Of a stretch of 64,000 bases of DNA, positions 63,380 through 64,000 are shown piece by piece. Numbering within the stretch: the stretch's first letter is position 1; each line of letters starts with the position of its first letter. This stretch comes from Paenibacillus swuensis. Lineage in GTDB: Bacteria; Bacillota; Bacilli; Paenibacillales; DY6. The stretch lies in assembly GCF_001644605.1 (NCBI RefSeq), contig NZ_CP011388.1, forward strand, positions 4,197,501 through 4,261,500. The letters run 5' to 3'. The notes below the pieces were generated by a model. The model was not told the origin of the DNA and did no database searches. It saw only the letters and a list, made by a program, of their open reading frames with translations. The position numbers and the translations under genes were made by a program.

Positions 63380-64000
63380 ATACAAAATCGAGTGGTGGCT
63401 TCCTGAGTAAACGCTGTGGCTTAGGTCCAGTAGGTTTTCCCAACAGAGACACCCCTTCGTCGCCGAACAGGCGGTTTCCCTTTATGCTCCGCTTGACGCA
63501 GTCACCCAACGTCAGACTGGATTACCACTCAGTCCACACTATAATCCCCAGGAAGCCTTGCCTTGCGGCAAACAGTCTAGGAGATTTCCTCTGCAGCCCT
63601 GAAACTCATCCCTTAGCCTCTTTTGCAAAACAGATTTCAAATAGCATCCGGCGAACGTCTCTTTGGCCTAAGAAACGAGCTCCTACCATCTATAATCCCC
63701 TCTGGCTCACTCAAGGCAGGCTACGCTGCAAACAAGTCGTTTTAGACTCCAGCTCTTCGCTAAGTACGAATAATGGGCAGGTGAGACTCGCAATGCAGGT
63801 TCATACCCCAAGCCGTAGCCGAGCGCACGGTGGCGCAAAAGCCACGCACTTGGGCCTCCGCGGAAGCGGGGTCAACGCCCACATGCCATTGTGGATCGCC
63901 CCACAACCTTAACTCCCAGCATCAGCCCCCGACTGGGCGTCAGAAGCCAACACCAGGAACTTCATCGATGTGCCCTTTAGCGAATTTTTAGGCCCGCCTT
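63380..64000 (-). ncRNA. ole: OLE RNA (large structured non-coding RNA; 5' end near or beyond the window edge)
   Basis: About 620 nt without a plausible gene, directly upstream of oapA and dxs on the same strand. Pairings seen: CAGGAAGCC (63549-63557) with GGCTTCCTG (63397-63405), CCCAAG/CTTGGG (63807-63812, 63849-63854) around GTGGC/GCCAC (63830-63834, 63841-63845), and CCGC/GCGG (63858-63869). The 11-base CTATAATCCCC occurs twice, at 63539 and 63690. OLE RNAs of about 600 nt lie at this place in Bacillales and act with OapA in Mg2+, alcohol and cold stress responses. The identification rests on context, size and structure, from memory of the family. Confidence 0.85.

Noticed and set aside
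63484-63912. 142-residue plus-strand open frame in the OLE-like region
   Set aside because: No ribosome site, odd composition, and the opposite strand is a structured RNA in a known context.

Overview
The window is chromosomal DNA of an endospore-forming Gram-positive bacterium of the Paenibacillus type. Core sporulation genes (spoVAA, spoVAB, sigF, spoIIAB, spoIIAA, dacF, spoIIM, spo0A, spoIVB), a bkd branched-chain 2-oxoacid dehydrogenase operon, helD, steA-like, sortase and LPXTG-type genes, strong AGGAGG-like ribosome sites and frequent TTG/GTG starts all fit. The assignment to a family is inferred from gene content and order; no rRNA gene is present.

Layout. 1-12.9 kb (minus strand): lysA (cut by the window edge), spoVAB, spoVAA, then an inserted transposase-like gene on the plus strand bracketed by 18-bp inverted repeats, then sigF-spoIIAB-spoIIAA-dacF, then a nucleoside salvage operon (xerD, deoB, two tandem purine nucleoside phosphorylases, a Spo0E-like phosphatase, pdp). 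13-29 kb: a DUF4227 protein, fur, spoIIM, EndoQ-like nuclease, nudF, mciZ-like, DUF3866, an M20 peptidase and a prli42-like gene form a conserved backbone. It is interrupted by accessory genes: a leaderless subtilase, a Uma2-type protein, two ECF sigma/anti-sigma pairs, an FAD oxidase with a half-size MFS protein, and an ArsR/DUF2087 regulator with a DinB-like protein. 29-38 kb: lipB, bkdB, bkdAB, bkdAA and lpd, followed by a DUF2627 gene, a 51-bp tandem repeat array and helD. 38-54 kb: an envelope/accessory region with a MraY-like enzyme, a glycosyltransferase, a SteA-like protein, a DNA ligase, a lipoprotein, a protein built from a 99-bp repeat, a histidine kinase, a class D-like sortase with its LPQTG substrate, and a small polysaccharide locus (beta-helix protein, DUF2264 protein, AraC regulator). 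54.6-64 kb (minus strand): spo0A, spoIVB, recN, argR, a hypothetical gene, tlyA, dxs, a four-to-five-helix membrane protein matching OapA, and a structured non-coding stretch of about 620 nt that fits the OLE RNA.

How it works together. Much of the window serves sporulation: the sigma-F switch (SpoIIAA/AB), entry control (Spo0A with 0A boxes upstream, a Spo0E-like phosphatase), mother-cell functions (SpoIIM, MciZ-like, SpoIVB signalling) and cortex or spore maturation (DacF, SpoVA). Metabolic operons cover nucleoside phosphorolysis, lysine synthesis, branched-chain 2-oxoacid oxidation with the LipB transferase that supplies its lipoyl groups, and isoprenoid precursor synthesis.

Most notable observations: (1) an OLE RNA plus oapA next to dxs; (2) two tandem PNP genes, one of which has replaced both residues that normally define 6-oxopurine specificity (Glu to Met, Asn to Asp); (3) an intact but apparently catalytically dead IS1595-type transposase gene between sigF and spoVAA; (4) an MciZ-like gene running into the 3' end of a convergent gene; (5) a 99-bp in-frame repeat protein and a 51-bp minisatellite at the end of helD.
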